Part shown: positions 17,905 to 27,454 of the stretch, in pieces
How the letters are laid out: every line of letters starts with the position of its first letter
Numbering within the stretch: the stretch's first letter is position 1
Origin: Gemmatimonas phototrophica
GTDB taxonomy: Bacteria > Latescibacterota > UBA2968 > UBA8231
DNA length: 45,495 nt
Assembly (NCBI GenBank): GCA_945861755.1
Contig: CAMAVQ010000015.1
Coordinates: 1-45,495, forward strand
Direction of reading: 5' to 3'
The notes under the pieces: model-generated
The model's input: only the letters and a program-made list of their open reading frames with translations
The model's database searches: none
Told to the model about the DNA's origin: nothing
Translations under genes and position numbers: made by a program

Positions 17905-18480
17905 TCAGAACTCCTGCATCAATTTGGCGATGCGCGCCGCAAAGGCGGGCTCCATGAAGCCCATGATCTTGGCCTTCTGGGCCGGCTGCAGCATTTTCAG
18001 CAGCCGCGCTACCGTGGTGTCGCTCAATTCGCTGTTCTGTTGTAGAATATCGGCGGCGTTCGTCGCCTTGATCTTGTTGAAAAGGGTGGCCAGGTCCTTG
18101 AGATTCTCGTCCTGGCGCAGCTTGAGGGTCGAATCGACGTCTTTGCCCAGGATCTGGTTCTTTAGCTTGACGCTGTCGCCCATCACCGTGATCTTGAGCT
18201 GCTCGCTCATCAGGCTATCTTGTAATTCCTTGGTGCGCTTGATCTCCGCCTCGTAGCTGGAGTTGTACTGGCTGGCGGTTTCCAGCAGCTGGTCCAGCTC
18301 GTCGCTGCGGTTGGCAAACTCCTCGACCACCCGGGTGGAGTCAGGTGCCTTCTCGGCGATTAATTTTTCTAACTCCTCGGACGTCTTCACCGTGCCGGTG
18401 AAGAAGAGCATGGCCATCAGTGCGGCGATGAAGGAGGCGAACATCCCGATGATGAGCAGTGGCACCAGCAGAAACTTCAC
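17905..18480 (-). CDS. MotE-like (MgtE-N/FliG-fold) membrane protein
   Basis: A 191-aa protein. Residues 1-28 form a membrane helix, ~35-120 a coiled coil, and ~130-191 a MotE/MgtE intracellular N-domain-like helical bundle (LFNKIKATNAADILQQ..MLQPAQKAKIMGFMEP). MotE is a chaperone for the flagellar stator in some bacteria, but no flagellar gene is present here, so the role is open. The start is GTG at 18480 with GAGG 7 nt upstream, 12 nt after the stop of the upstream gene. Confidence 0.75.
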   Translation of the reverse strand: MKFLLVPLLIIGMFASFIAALMAMLFFTGTVKTSEELEKLIAEKAPDSTRVVEEFANRSDELDQLLETASQYNSSYEAEIKRTKELQDSLMSEQLKITVMGDSVKLKNQILGKDVDSTLKLRQDENLKDLATLFNKIKATNAADILQQNSELSDTTVARLLKMLQPAQKAKIMGFMEPAFAARIAKLMQEF

Positions 18481-18492
18481 AGGGCAACCTCA

Positions 18493-20184
18493 TCAAGGAA
18501 TAAAGAAAATATAAAACAGCCCGCCGAGGATGCTGGCCGAGAGCCCGCGCTCTATGGCCTGGTGCCGGTCCTCGATGCGAGTGCTCTTGAACAGCGCCGA
18601 GGCGGTCTGGGCGCCGGTCTGGCCCCCAGGCACCACGTCGGTCTGGTAGGCCTGTATCCGCCGCATCCAGTCGATGTGATGGTCGGGGTTTTCCAGGCGC
18701 AGGTACAACTCGCCGTACGCTTCCCGCCGCTGCCGACCGCCGAAGGGATTCCAGCCTTGGGGGGCGGGGGTATAGATCACCCGGGAATCGGCCAGGCGGT
18801 AACGCAGCACCACTGCTTCGGCCTCGGGCTTGAGCAGCACCTGGTAGCCCTGCCGCATCAGCACTGCCACCAGGGCATCGTCGAGGACCCAATTCTTATC
18901 GGTCTTCTCAAAGGGCTCCAGGTAGATCTTGGCGCTGGGAGGCAGGGGCAGCTGCCCCAGGGCTGAGTTAGCGGCCTGGGCAAAGGCCTGGCGCAGCAAC
19001 TCTAGATCTGTGGCCGGGAGGTCACCCTCAGGCTGCTGATCCGTCTTCGCTTCGGCCACCCGCAGGGTAGTCTGGCCGGCAATCGGAACAAAGTCCGGCC
19101 GTTGCGCGGGCCTGAAAGCACTAGGCCAATAAAAGGGTCCGGGCCGCTGCGGGGTGGTTTCGAGTTCTAGGCGGGCCACTTGTCCCGGTGCCAGGGAGCC
19201 CACCTCTTCCACGACCACGGCGTTCGGCTGCACCACTGCTTTGCCCAGGCTGGTCTGCACTACCCGCACCTGGGTGAAAGAAGCGGGGATCTCGATCTTC
19301 AACGCGGCGATGTCCAGCGCTTCGCGGCCCTGGTTCTGCCACTGGCAGATCAGGCGGCCAGGCCGCCCGGTCTCCAGCCACTGACCGCTGTCCGGCATCA
19401 CTTGGACCAGGGGAGCGGCCACCACCAGCAGGGCGGTTTCTGGCAGGGGTGAACCGGCGACCTGGGACGCCCCCGCCCGACCGCGCACCACCAGCTGGCC
19501 GGCGGCCCAGGGGGCGATGCGGGCCTGCCAGACCAAGGTGTCCGGCCTGCCCGTGGCCAGCGGTACCGGCCAGTGGTGGCGGGACGGTGCCGGGTCTACT
19601 TCCAGGCCCTCAGGCCACTCCCAGACCACGCTATTCAGGCCGCGCGTATCGTCATTGCGCACCACGGCCTCCAGCCGGATCTGTTCGCCGGCGAATACCT
19701 GGGCCGGACGCAACTCCACACCTAGGCGCAGGGGCGGGGCTACCTGCAGGAGTGCGTCAGCACTTCGTTCGCCGCTGCTGTCGGCGCTCGTGCGGACGGT
19801 GCTCTGCCAAGAAAGCTGCGCCGCGCCGGTCTGGGCCACCAGGCTGAGCAACAGGGTGTCCACCTGCTCGTGTCCCAGGGGCTTGGCGCGGTAATCTATT
19901 TCAATTAGGCCCGCCCTAGTGCGCGCCTGTCCCAAAGCCGAATGGGCACTTTTCAGCTCCACCAGCGCCGAGTCGCAGCGGAACTGGGCACTGAGGATTG
20001 CTTCGCCATCGCCGGGAAAATAGTAAAGATAAAGCGGCGTGGAGTGCTCGATGCCGGGACCGGCAATGACCTGTTCGGCAAAACGGGGAGCCAGGGTCGA
20101 GCGGGCCTGTGTCTGCCGGCCGCTGACCAGCGCCCCCAATAGGGCGACGCAGAGGGTGAAACGCAATGAGTTGAATTGTGCCAA
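18493..20184 (-). CDS. Exported protein with CARDB/DUF11-like repeats, function unknown
   Basis: A 563-aa protein starting with a signal peptide (about 27 residues) and ending in a short hydrophobic stretch (ILGGLFYIFFIP). Two Ig-like, CARDB/DUF11-type beta modules lie near 155-260 and 270-370 (RPAQVFAGEQIRLEAVVRND; ETGRPGRLICQWQNQGREAL). Residues ~400-540 form a different alpha/beta segment with a Gly/Pro-rich loop. I recognise no catalytic motif. The best start is TTG at 20184; a later in-frame TTG is possible. It is first in the operon with the MotE-like gene and is probably periplasmic, tethered at the C-terminus. Confidence 0.72.
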   Translation of the reverse strand: MAQFNSLRFTLCVALLGALVSGRQTQARSTLAPRFAEQVIAGPGIEHSTPLYLYYFPGDGEAILSAQFRCDSALVELKSAHSALGQARTRAGLIEIDYRAKPLGHEQVDTLLLSLVAQTGAAQLSWQSTVRTSADSSGERSADALLQVAPPLRLGVELRPAQVFAGEQIRLEAVVRNDDTRGLNSVVWEWPEGLEVDPAPSRHHWPVPLATGRPDTLVWQARIAPWAAGQLVVRGRAGASQVAGSPLPETALLVVAAPLVQVMPDSGQWLETGRPGRLICQWQNQGREALDIAALKIEIPASFTQVRVVQTSLGKAVVQPNAVVVEEVGSLAPGQVARLELETTPQRPGPFYWPSAFRPAQRPDFVPIAGQTTLRVAEAKTDQQPEGDLPATDLELLRQAFAQAANSALGQLPLPPSAKIYLEPFEKTDKNWVLDDALVAVLMRQGYQVLLKPEAEAVVLRYRLADSRVIYTPAPQGWNPFGGRQRREAYGELYLRLENPDHHIDWMRRIQAYQTDVVPGGQTGAQTASALFKSTRIEDRHQAIERGLSASILGGLFYIFFIP

Positions 20185-20201
20185 AGTTCTTTTTTACTAA
20201 T

Positions 20202-20230
20202 ACTTAATAATAAATTTCCCTAGCTGTCAA
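20202..20230 (-). promoter_or_regulatory. Candidate promoter of the 18493-20184 operon
   Basis: A perfect TTGACA (20230-20225, minus strand) is followed by an AT-rich stretch. With a 17-bp spacer the -10 would be TTAAGT; TATTAA or TAAGTA at other spacings are alternatives. The start codon is 18 nt downstream, giving a short leader. Confidence 0.45.
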
Positions 20231-20357
20231 GGCCTTTCTGCTCCCCGAACTTTGGTCCCGGTGGCCCGGTTTCTGGCAGGCAGGGGACCTCCGCCCTTGA
20301 CGCAGGGCTCTGCGCCTGGCTAGGTTAAAAAGAAATGGTTTGCTGCCCGATCTGTAG

Positions 20358-21140
20358 ATGCTCTTATTCCTAACGATCCTGCTGGGTCTGGGCCTGGCGG
20401 TGTTGCTGCTCCCGGTGCTCATCGTCCTCGGGGCGGAGCGCGCCGGCCCCTCCGGACCGGTGAGCTTCCAGTTGAGCTGGGGGTTTCTGCTGGGCGGGGC
20501 CGGGTTGCAGTTGCGCGTCCGGGACCAGACCTGGTACCTGCACCCGCTGGTGCTGGGGCGGCACCTGCCCTTCCCCCGGCTGTGCCTGCAAGGGGCGGCC
20601 GGCGATAAAGAGGCCCTCCCCCCAGAGCCGGCACCCGCGCCCCCACCCGTTCCCCCGGCGGTGCCGTGGGTGTCCAACGCGCGGGCCGTGCCGGCACCCG
20701 CGCCGGAAGTTCTCCGGGAGTCCCCGCCCCCGCCGTCGGCCGAGAAACCCTCGGGAAAGGCAGGCCTAGGCAAACTGGCAGGCGAGATGGTGCGTCCGGG
20801 TCTGCGCCTGCTCGGGTGGCTGCGGGGGACCTTCCACCTGCGCCGGCTGCATCTGGTAGGCCGCTTTGGCCTGGCAGATCCGGCGGCCACCGGCCAGGCT
20901 TTCGGCTATCTGCAGGCTGTCCGGGGCCTGCTGCCCCGGTGGTTGCGGCTGGAACTGAGTCCCGACTTTGTCCACCAGGGGGTGCGCGGAAAAGCCCAAC
21001 TGGCGATCCATTTTCATCTAGGTTTGGCCCTATACCTGGTGACCTGTTTTGGCGTCCGGCTGGCCTGGCGCTGGTGGGCGATCAAAAAAAAGACCCGCCG
21101 GCCCGGTCCGCCGGCAACCACCCCTTCGACGCGGAGATAA
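20358..21140 (+). CDS. DUF2953 family membrane protein (YtfI-like)
   Basis: A 260-aa protein. An N-terminal membrane helix (residues 1-24) and a proline-rich linker (~85-130) are followed by the DUF2953 core (FGLADPAATGQAFGYLQAV near 173-191). A C-terminal membrane segment (~224-242) ends in a basic tail (KKKTRRP). It is 6 nt upstream of gerW. The ytfI-ytfJ pair has the same order in Bacillus, which supports the identification. The molecular function is unknown. The ribosome-binding site is weak, so the exact start is uncertain. Confidence 0.8.
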   Translation: MLLFLTILLGLGLAVLLLPVLIVLGAERAGPSGPVSFQLSWGFLLGGAGLQLRVRDQTWYLHPLVLGRHLPFPRLCLQGAAGDKEALPPEPAPAPPPVPPAVPWVSNARAVPAPAPEVLRESPPPPSAEKPSGKAGLGKLAGEMVRPGLRLLGWLRGTFHLRRLHLVGRFGLADPAATGQAFGYLQAVRGLLPRWLRLELSPDFVHQGVRGKAQLAIHFHLGLALYLVTCFGVRLAWRWWAIKKKTRRPGPPATTPSTRR

Positions 21141-21146
21141 ACGCAG

Positions 21147-21545
21147 ATGCCATCCTCGGTAGAAACCCTCATCGAAAAGGTCATGGGTGAATTACACCGC
21201 ATCGTGCAAACGGAGACGGTGGTCGGCGAACCGGTACAGGCGGGCAATGTGACGCTGATCCCGGTATCGAAGATTTCCTTCGGGTTCGGGGCCGGCGGCC
21301 AGGAGGGCAAGGGGCAGAGCGGGACCGGCGGCGGGGCCACGGTGGAGCCCATCGCCTTTGTGGTCATCGATGCGGAGGGCCGGGTCCAGATCATGAACCT
21401 CAAGGACAAGGAGGCTTCCCTAGGGCAGCTGGTGGGCCTGGTGCCAGACGCCCTGGCCAAGATCAGGAAGTTCATGGGCAAGAAAAAAAAGGACGGGGAT
21501 GAGGCCGGGGACGAGGCGGAGACGTCTAAGAGTCAGCCAAGCTGA
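21147..21545 (+). CDS. GerW family protein (YtfJ-like)
   Basis: A 132-aa cytoplasmic protein. The GerW core includes VVGEPVQAGNVTLIPVSKISFGFG (~24-47), a glycine-rich loop (GGQEGKGQSGTGGG), and a conserved VEPIAFVVI strand. The C-terminus is lysine-rich and acidic (FMGKKKKDGDEAGDEAE). In spore-formers GerW affects spore germination; homologues are widespread in non-spore-formers with unknown function. It directly follows DUF2953, its usual neighbour. GGAG sits 9 nt before the ATG. Confidence 0.85.
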   Translation: MPSSVETLIEKVMGELHRIVQTETVVGEPVQAGNVTLIPVSKISFGFGAGGQEGKGQSGTGGGATVEPIAFVVIDAEGRVQIMNLKDKEASLGQLVGLVPDALAKIRKFMGKKKKDGDEAGDEAETSKSQPS

Positions 21546-21565
21546 GGTCGAAGGGGAAAGCCGAG

Positions 21566-22639
21566 ATGAATAGCAGGGCAAGAGGTCTATGGGCAGTATT
21601 GGGTGCCTTGGTGGTTCTGGCGCTCCTGGCGCTGCCCAAACTCCGCTTGTTGTCGGGCTCCCCAGGCAGCACCGGTGCCGCTGCTGGCGGGCCCCGAGAT
21701 CAGGGCATGACGGTGAATATGGAGGTCATTCGCGCCGAGCAGTTGGGTGACCGGATCGCGACGGTGGGCACGGTGTTGCCCAACGAAGAGGTGGACCTCC
21801 GGAGCGAGATCTCCGGCAAGATCGAAAAGATTTTTTTCCGCGAAGGCAGCACCGTCCGCAAGGGCGAGGTCTTGGTGAAAATCGGCGACGCCGAGTTGCA
21901 GGCGCAGTTACTGCGGGCGCGTTACCGCCAGGCCATTGCCGAGGACCAGGCAGAACGCCAGCGCCAGCTCTTTGCGGTGCAGCAGACCTCCCAGGTCGAA
22001 TACGACAGCGCGGTCAATGCCCTGAATATCTCCCGGGCCGAGGCGCAGCTGATCCAGGCGCAGCTCGACAAGACCGAGATCCGCGCCCCTTTTGCCGGTC
22101 TCATCGGCCTGCGTCAGGTGAGTGAAGGCAGTTACCTTTCGCCGGCGACCCCTATCGCCATGTTACAAGACCAGCGCAGCGTCAAGGTCGAGTTTTCGGT
22201 TCCGGAAAAATATGCCGGCGCCCTTGAGGTGGGCGACGAGATTCACTTCGCTGTGCAGGGGGTGGCCCAGAGCTTTGTCGGCCGCGTCTATGCGCTGGAG
22301 GCGAAGATCGACCAAGCCACCCGCACCCTGCGCCTGCGCGCCCTCAGCCCCAATCCCGACGGCGACCTGGTCCCGGGCGCCTTTGCCGAAATCGACATCG
22401 TGCTGCCAGAAAGAGAGGGCCTGACCATCCCGGGCGCGGCCCTGATCCCCGAACTGAAGGGGCACCGGGTGTTTCTGTGTGTGGCGGGCAAGGCGGTGTC
22501 GCAGTCGGTAGTAATCGGCGCCCGCACCGCCGACCGGGTCGAAATCACCAAGGGGGTGCAGGCCGGGGACACCCTGATCACCTCGGCGATCTTGCAGTTG
22601 CGATCCGGCATGGCCGTGCGGCCGGCATCGGCCAACTGA
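21566..22639 (+). CDS. RND efflux periplasmic adaptor (MFP)
   Basis: A 357-aa HlyD/AcrA-type membrane fusion protein. It has an N-terminal membrane anchor (~8-26), a barrel-sandwich lipoyl half (SGKIEKIFFREGSTVRKGEVLVKIGD near 85-110), a short helical hairpin, then the second lipoyl half (KTEIRAPFAGLIGLRQVSEGSYLSPATP) and a C-terminal beta-barrel. It joins an inner-membrane RND pump to an outer-membrane channel. AAGGGGAA precedes the ATG. The downstream permease is interrupted, so this adaptor may have no working partner at this locus. Confidence 0.93.
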   Translation: MNSRARGLWAVLGALVVLALLALPKLRLLSGSPGSTGAAAGGPRDQGMTVNMEVIRAEQLGDRIATVGTVLPNEEVDLRSEISGKIEKIFFREGSTVRKGEVLVKIGDAELQAQLLRARYRQAIAEDQAERQRQLFAVQQTSQVEYDSAVNALNISRAEAQLIQAQLDKTEIRAPFAGLIGLRQVSEGSYLSPATPIAMLQDQRSVKVEFSVPEKYAGALEVGDEIHFAVQGVAQSFVGRVYALEAKIDQATRTLRLRALSPNPDGDLVPGAFAEIDIVLPEREGLTIPGAALIPELKGHRVFLCVAGKAVSQSVVIGARTADRVEITKGVQAGDTLITSAILQLRSGMAVRPASAN

Positions 22640-22655
22640 ATTTCCGGAGCCTGTT

Positions 22656-25600
22656 TTGAGCCTATCTGCCACCTGCATCCGACGCCCGGTACTCACCATC
22701 GTGTTGTCGATCGTTGTCGTCCTCTTCGGCGGTATCGGCTTCACCTACCTGGGGGTGCGCGAGTACCCCAGCGTCGATCCGGCGGTCATCAGCGTCAACA
22801 CCGGCTATGGGGGCGCCAGCGCCGACGTGGTCGAATCGCAGATCACCGCGCCGCTCGAAGAGGCCATCAGCGGCGTGCCCGGCATTCGCACCATCAACTC
22901 GTCTAGCCGCGAAGGCGGCAGCAGCATCACCCTCGAGTTTGGCCTCGACGTCGATCTGGAAACGGCGGCCAACGATGTGCGCGACAAGGTCGCCGGCGGC
23001 GTGGGCCGCCTGCCACCAGACGCCAATCCCCCCCAGGTCGCCAAGGCCGATGCGGACGCCAGCCCCATCCTGGTGATGAACCTCACCAGCAACACCCGCA
23101 ATCTGCTCCAGTTGAGCGAGGTCGCCAACAATGTTTTCAAGGAGCGGCTGCAGACCATCCCAGGGGTGAGCGAGGTGCGCATCTTCGGCGAGAAGCGCTA
23201 CGCTATGCGCCTGTGGCTAGACCCCGCCAAGCTGGCGGCGTACCGGCTTTCGCCGCAGGATGTGCGCAGCGCGCTTAGCACCGAAAACATCGAGTTGCCT
23301 GCAGGCCGCATCGAGGGCGACCAGGTGGAGTTGACGGTGCGCACCCTGAGCCGGATGGAGACCCCGGAGGAGTTCAACAACCTCATCATCCGCGAACAGG
23401 ATGGCAGGATCATTCGTTTGAGCGACATCGGCAAGGCCGAGCTGGGGCCCGAGAACGAGCGGCAGATCTCCAAGGGCCTGGCCGGCCCGCGGGTGGCGGT
23501 GGCTGTGGTGCCGCAACCCGGCTCCAACCACATCGCCATTGCCGACGAGTTCTTCCGGCGGGTCGAGTTGCTCCGCAGGGACATCCCAGAAGACCTCGAA
23601 ACCAGCATCGGTTTTGACACCACCCGCTACATCCGCTCGTCCATCGAGGAGGTGTGGGAGACCATCCTCATCGCTTTTGTCCTGGTGGTGATGATCATCT
23701 TTCTCTTTCTGCGCGACTGGCGCACCACCATCATCCCGGTATTCGCCATTCCCATCTCGCTGATCGGGACCTTCTTCATCATGTACCTGGCGGGCTTTTC
23801 CATCAATGTGCTGACCTTGCTGGGGCTGGTGCTGGCCATCGGCCTGGTGGTGGATGACGCCATCGTCATGCTGGAGAACATCTACACCAAGATCGAGGCC
23901 GGCATGGCGCCCATCGAGGCCGGTCTCAAGGGAGCGCAGGAGGTCTTTTTTGCCATCATCTCGACCACAGTGGCGCTGATTGCCGTCTTTATGCCCATCA
24001 TCTTTCTGCAGGGGCTGACCGGCAGGTTATTCAAGGAATTCGGGGTGGTGATCGGCGGATCGGTGGCGATCTCCGCCTTCATCGCCCTCACCCTGACGCC
24101 CATGCTCAGCACCCGCCTGATCGTGGCCCACCAGGGGCACACCTGGTTCTACCAGCGGACCGAGCCCTTTTTCGCCGCCCTGAACGAGGGCTACCGCAAC
24201 TCTCTGGACACTTTTCTGCGCCGGCGCTGGCTGGGATTTGCGGCGATGCTGGCCGCCACGGGCCTGGCGTGGCTGTTCTTTGCAATCCTGCCCCAGGAGT
24301 TGGCGCCTTTGGAGGACCGCAGTCGCCTGCGCTTGAATTCCACCGCCCCGGAGGGCACTTCCTTCGAGCGCATGGAAAAATACATGGACCGCCTGGTCGA
24401 CCTGATCAAGGCCGAGGTGCCCGAGGCCGAGGCGGTGATCGCCAATACCTCGGTGTCTTCTGGGTCGACGACGCTCACTCTGGTGCCGCCGGAAACGCGG
24501 CAGCGCAGCCAGCAGCAGATCGCCGATGCCCTGTCGCGTTCGGTCAAGAACCTCAACGAAGCCCGCACTACCGTCACCCAGGAACAGACCATCGCCCTGG
24601 GCGGGGGCGGTGCGCGTTTCGGATTGCCGGTGCAGTACGTGATCCAGGCGCCCAGCTTCGCCAAACTCAGGGCCGTGCTGCCGCAGTTCCTCGACAAAGT
24701 GGGGGAGCGTCCCGAGTTCAGTGTCAGTGAGATGAACCTCAAATTCAACAAGCCGGAGCTGGTGATCGCCATTGACCGGGCCCGGGCCCGGGCCACGGGG
24801 GTTTCGGCCAGCGACATCGCGTAGACCCTGCAGCTGACGCTGGGCGGGCAACGGTACGGCTATTTCATCAAAGATGGCAAGCAGTACCAAGTCATCGGCC
24901 AGTTTGCCCGCCGGGACCGCGACGAACCGCTCGACCTCAGCTCGAGCTTTGTGCGCAACCGCACTGGGCAGCTGATCCAGCTCGACAATCTGGTCAGTGT
25001 TTCGGAGCAGGCCAATCCGCCGCAACTCTTTCGCTTCAACCGCTACAGCGCGGCGACCATCTCCGCCGGGCTGGCCTCGGGTTATACCCTGAGCGATGGC
25101 ATCAAGGCCATGGACGAAATCGCGTCCCAGGAGTTGGACGAATCTTTTAGCACCACCCTGGCCGGCGCCGCGCGCGACTTTGCCGAGAGTTCGTCGAGTT
25201 TGGTCTTTGTCTTCGTCCTGGCGCTGGTGCTGACCTACCTGGTGCTGGCGGCGCAGTTCGAGAGTTTCCGCGATCCGCTGGTGATCATGTTCACCGTGCC
25301 CCTGGCGGTGGCCGGCGCCCTGCTCTCGTTGTGGTACTTTGGTCAGACCATCAACATCTTCAGCCAGATCGGCCAGATCATGCTGGTCGGCCTGGTGACC
25401 AAAAACGGCATTCTCATCGTTGAGTTCGCCAACCAGCGCAAGGCAGCCGGGTTGTCGGTCATGGAAGCGGTCCGGGGTGCGGCGGCGGCCCGTTTTCGCC
25501 CGATCCTGATGACCAGTCTGGCGACGATCCTCGGCGTCCTGCCCATTGCCCTGGGCCTGGGATCGGGCGGCGAGAGCCGGGTCTCGATGGGTATTGCCGT

Positions 25601-25757
25601 GGTCGGCGGCCTGATTTTTTCTGGCGGGCTGACCCTCTACGTCATCCCGGCGATCTACTCCTACTTCTCAAAGGAAATCCAACAGGCGCAGGCCGCACCA
25701 GAACTCCACCGGGCCAGTGCGGCGGTGGGGGTGCAGACCAGCGAGGTGGCAGGTTAG
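22656..25757 (+). pseudogene. RND multidrug efflux permease interrupted by an in-frame TAG
   Basis: The AcrB-type frame runs 1034 codons from TTG (22656; GGAG 6 nt upstream) to TAG (25755), the usual family length. A TAG at codon 723 (24822-24824) interrupts it. The frame and homology continue on the other side without a shift (TLQLTLGGQRYGYF...). Homologues commonly have Gln here (IAQTLQ), so a single CAG-to-TAG change explains it. Proton-relay residues D400-D401 (GLVVDDAIVMLENI) and the later KNGILIVEFANQ motif are intact. Translation would give a 722-aa product lacking the last third. It is either a recent nonsense mutation or a sequence error; the next in-frame start (GTG 24951) has no good ribosome-binding site. 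It follows its adaptor after 16 nt and overlaps the convergent 25754 gene by 4 nt. Confidence 0.9.
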
Positions 25758-26275
25758 TGGTGGTTGCGGTCGGCGGGGAAGAGCTTGAAGTGGCCGTCTA
25801 ACAACAGATGGGTGTACCAGCCCACCACGCAGGCCACCAGAAAGATGGCGTGGCTGGCCAGCAGCTGGCGGACGTTTTCCCACGTGAAACCACTCAGCCA
25901 GGCGTGCCGGGCCCGCCAGTACTCAAAGACCGAGCCCAGGACCAGGGGCACCAGCAGCGGGCTGATCTTCCAGTGGGTCCAGCCGCGGTGGTGGTCCAGG
26001 AGGGGCAGGACCGCCAGCACGCCCACCAGGGTGGCCCGCTCGTAGTCCTCGGTCCAGCCCAGGTAGAGCAGGCCGACAAAGACCAGCCGGAAGAACCAGC
26101 GCTGGGGCACCGAGGCAGTGTCGAGGTCGGGGAAGAGGGAGAAGGCGATGGTGGTGCTGCAGACCTCGGCCCACGATTGGTAGTCCTGGGCGGGCAGGTA
26201 GCCCAGGCGGGAGGCGGCGGTGGCCAGGCCGATGCCGGCCAGGACCCCGCCGATCAGGTGGCCCTTAAAGGTCAT
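25754..26275 (-). CDS. YdjM/DUF457 membrane-bound metal-dependent hydrolase
   Basis: A 173-aa membrane protein with about four helices. It has the family metal-ligand pattern: H6 near the N-terminus (MTFKGHLIGG), FPDLDTASV near 49-57, DHHRGWTHW near 94-102, and HLLLDGHFKLFP close to the C-terminus. Members are inner-membrane hydrolases of unknown substrate, some LexA-regulated in E. coli; no LexA box is evident here. The start overlaps the stop of rlmN by 4 nt, so the two are co-expressed. Confidence 0.85.
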   Translation of the reverse strand: MTFKGHLIGGVLAGIGLATAASRLGYLPAQDYQSWAEVCSTTIAFSLFPDLDTASVPQRWFFRLVFVGLLYLGWTEDYERATLVGVLAVLPLLDHHRGWTHWKISPLLVPLVLGSVFEYWRARHAWLSGFTWENVRQLLASHAIFLVACVVGWYTHLLLDGHFKLFPADRNHH

Positions 26276-27381
26276 CCTGCTGGAGCGAGGGCGGCCGCCT
26301 GGGCTGACCGGGGCCGGCGTTCCTGGGCCTGGTAGAGCTGGCCGCAGGCAGCGTCGATGTCGCGGCCCCGGCTCTCGCGCAGGGTTACGGCCATGGGGGA
26401 ACTGGCCTCCAGGGTCTGGCGGAAGTGGGTGACACGTTCGGGAGGGGGCCGGCGGAAGGGGGTGTCCTCGCCCAATTCGTTGTAGGGGATCAGGTTGATT
26501 TTGCAGGGCACCTCTCTGGTGAGATCGGCCAGGCGCAGGGCGTCCTCGTCGCTGTCGTTCACCCCGGCCAAGAGCACGTACTCAAAGGTGACCCGCCTTC
26601 CCCTCAGGGAGAAAAACTCGGCGGCGGCGGCCAGGAGCTCGGCGATCGGGAACTTGCGGTTGATGGGCATGAGTTGGTCGCGCAACTCGTCGGTGGTGGC
26701 GTTGAGGGAGATGGCCAGGCCCAGGTTCAGGTCTTCGCGGGCCAGGCGTCGGATGCCGGGCACGTATCCGGCGGTGGAAACGGTCACCTTGCGCCCGCCG
26801 ATGGCGGGGCCGTGTTCCAGACGCATCAGGCGCAGGGCGCGCACCACTTCCTCGTAATTGAGCAGGGGTTCACCCATACCCATCATCACCACGTTGGTCA
26901 CCCGCTCGCCGCGTTCGGCCATCAGGGTCCGGGCCAGCTGGAGCAGCTGGTCGGTGATCTGGGCGGCGCTCAGATTGCGCAGGAAACCCATACGCCCGGT
27001 GGCGCAGAACTGGCAGTCCAGGGGGCAGCCCACCTGAGAGGAGAGGCAGGCGGTGCGCCGCTTGCCGTCGATGATCAGCACCGATTCGACCCGCTCGCCG
27101 GTGGGCAGCTCAAAGAGGAATTTGATCGCCTGACCAGCTGGCGAATTCTGTCTCTCGACCTCCCGCAGCCGGCTCACCCAGGCCACCCCCTTGAGCTGCT
27201 CCCTGAAGGCTCGGGACAGGTTGCTCATCTGGTCGACCTCTTCGACCCCCTTGCCGTGAACCCAGGAGAGGAGCTGGCCGGCCCGGTATTCCTCCTGGCC
27301 CAGTTGGCGGACCAGGGTGCGGAGTTCTTCGGGCAGGATGCTTTTGAGGTCGACCAGTACCGGGGTTTCGGATGGGGTCAT
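26272..27381 (-). CDS. rlmN: 23S rRNA (adenine2503-C2)-methyltransferase / tRNA A37 methyltransferase
   Basis: A 369-aa radical-SAM enzyme that methylates C2 of A2503 in 23S rRNA, and of A37 in some tRNAs. The cluster C119-x3-C123-x2-C126 (CPLDCQFCATG) binds [4Fe-4S]. GMGEPLLNYEEV is the SAM-binding GGE-type segment, ISLNATTDELRDQLMPINRK is family-specific, and the C-terminal RESRGRDIDAACGQL carries the methyl-carrying Cys. The ATG at 27381 is preferred to an in-frame codon 48 nt upstream because GGAG lies just ahead of it and family proteins begin near there. It is probably transcribed with the overlapping DUF457 gene. Confidence 0.96.
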   Translation of the reverse strand: MTPSETPVLVDLKSILPEELRTLVRQLGQEEYRAGQLLSWVHGKGVEEVDQMSNLSRAFREQLKGVAWVSRLREVERQNSPAGQAIKFLFELPTGERVESVLIIDGKRRTACLSSQVGCPLDCQFCATGRMGFLRNLSAAQITDQLLQLARTLMAERGERVTNVVMMGMGEPLLNYEEVVRALRLMRLEHGPAIGGRKVTVSTAGYVPGIRRLAREDLNLGLAISLNATTDELRDQLMPINRKFPIAELLAAAAEFFSLRGRRVTFEYVLLAGVNDSDEDALRLADLTREVPCKINLIPYNELGEDTPFRRPPPERVTHFRQTLEASSPMAVTLRESRGRDIDAACGQLYQAQERRPRSAQAAALAPAG

Positions 27382-27411
27382 CGGGCTCCGTGGGGGTGGG
27401 GGATTTAGGGC

Positions 27412-27440
27412 TTGACGCTTCTGCTGCAAGAATTTATCAT
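27412..27440 (+). promoter_or_regulatory. Candidate promoter of the M23 peptidase gene
   Basis: TTGACG (27412-27417), a 17-bp spacer and TATCAT (27435-27440) form a good sigma70-type match. The expected transcription start is near 27447, only about 8 nt before the proposed TTG start, so the mRNA would be nearly leaderless or translation starts later. Confidence 0.5.
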
Positions 27441-27454
27441 TTAAGGGCGTTGTT

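Noticed and set aside
24822..24824. TAG as a programmed recoding site (pyrrolysine or readthrough)
   Set aside because: Genes such as permease B (35730-35732) end in TAG, and no recoding element is visible. A point mutation or an error is simpler.
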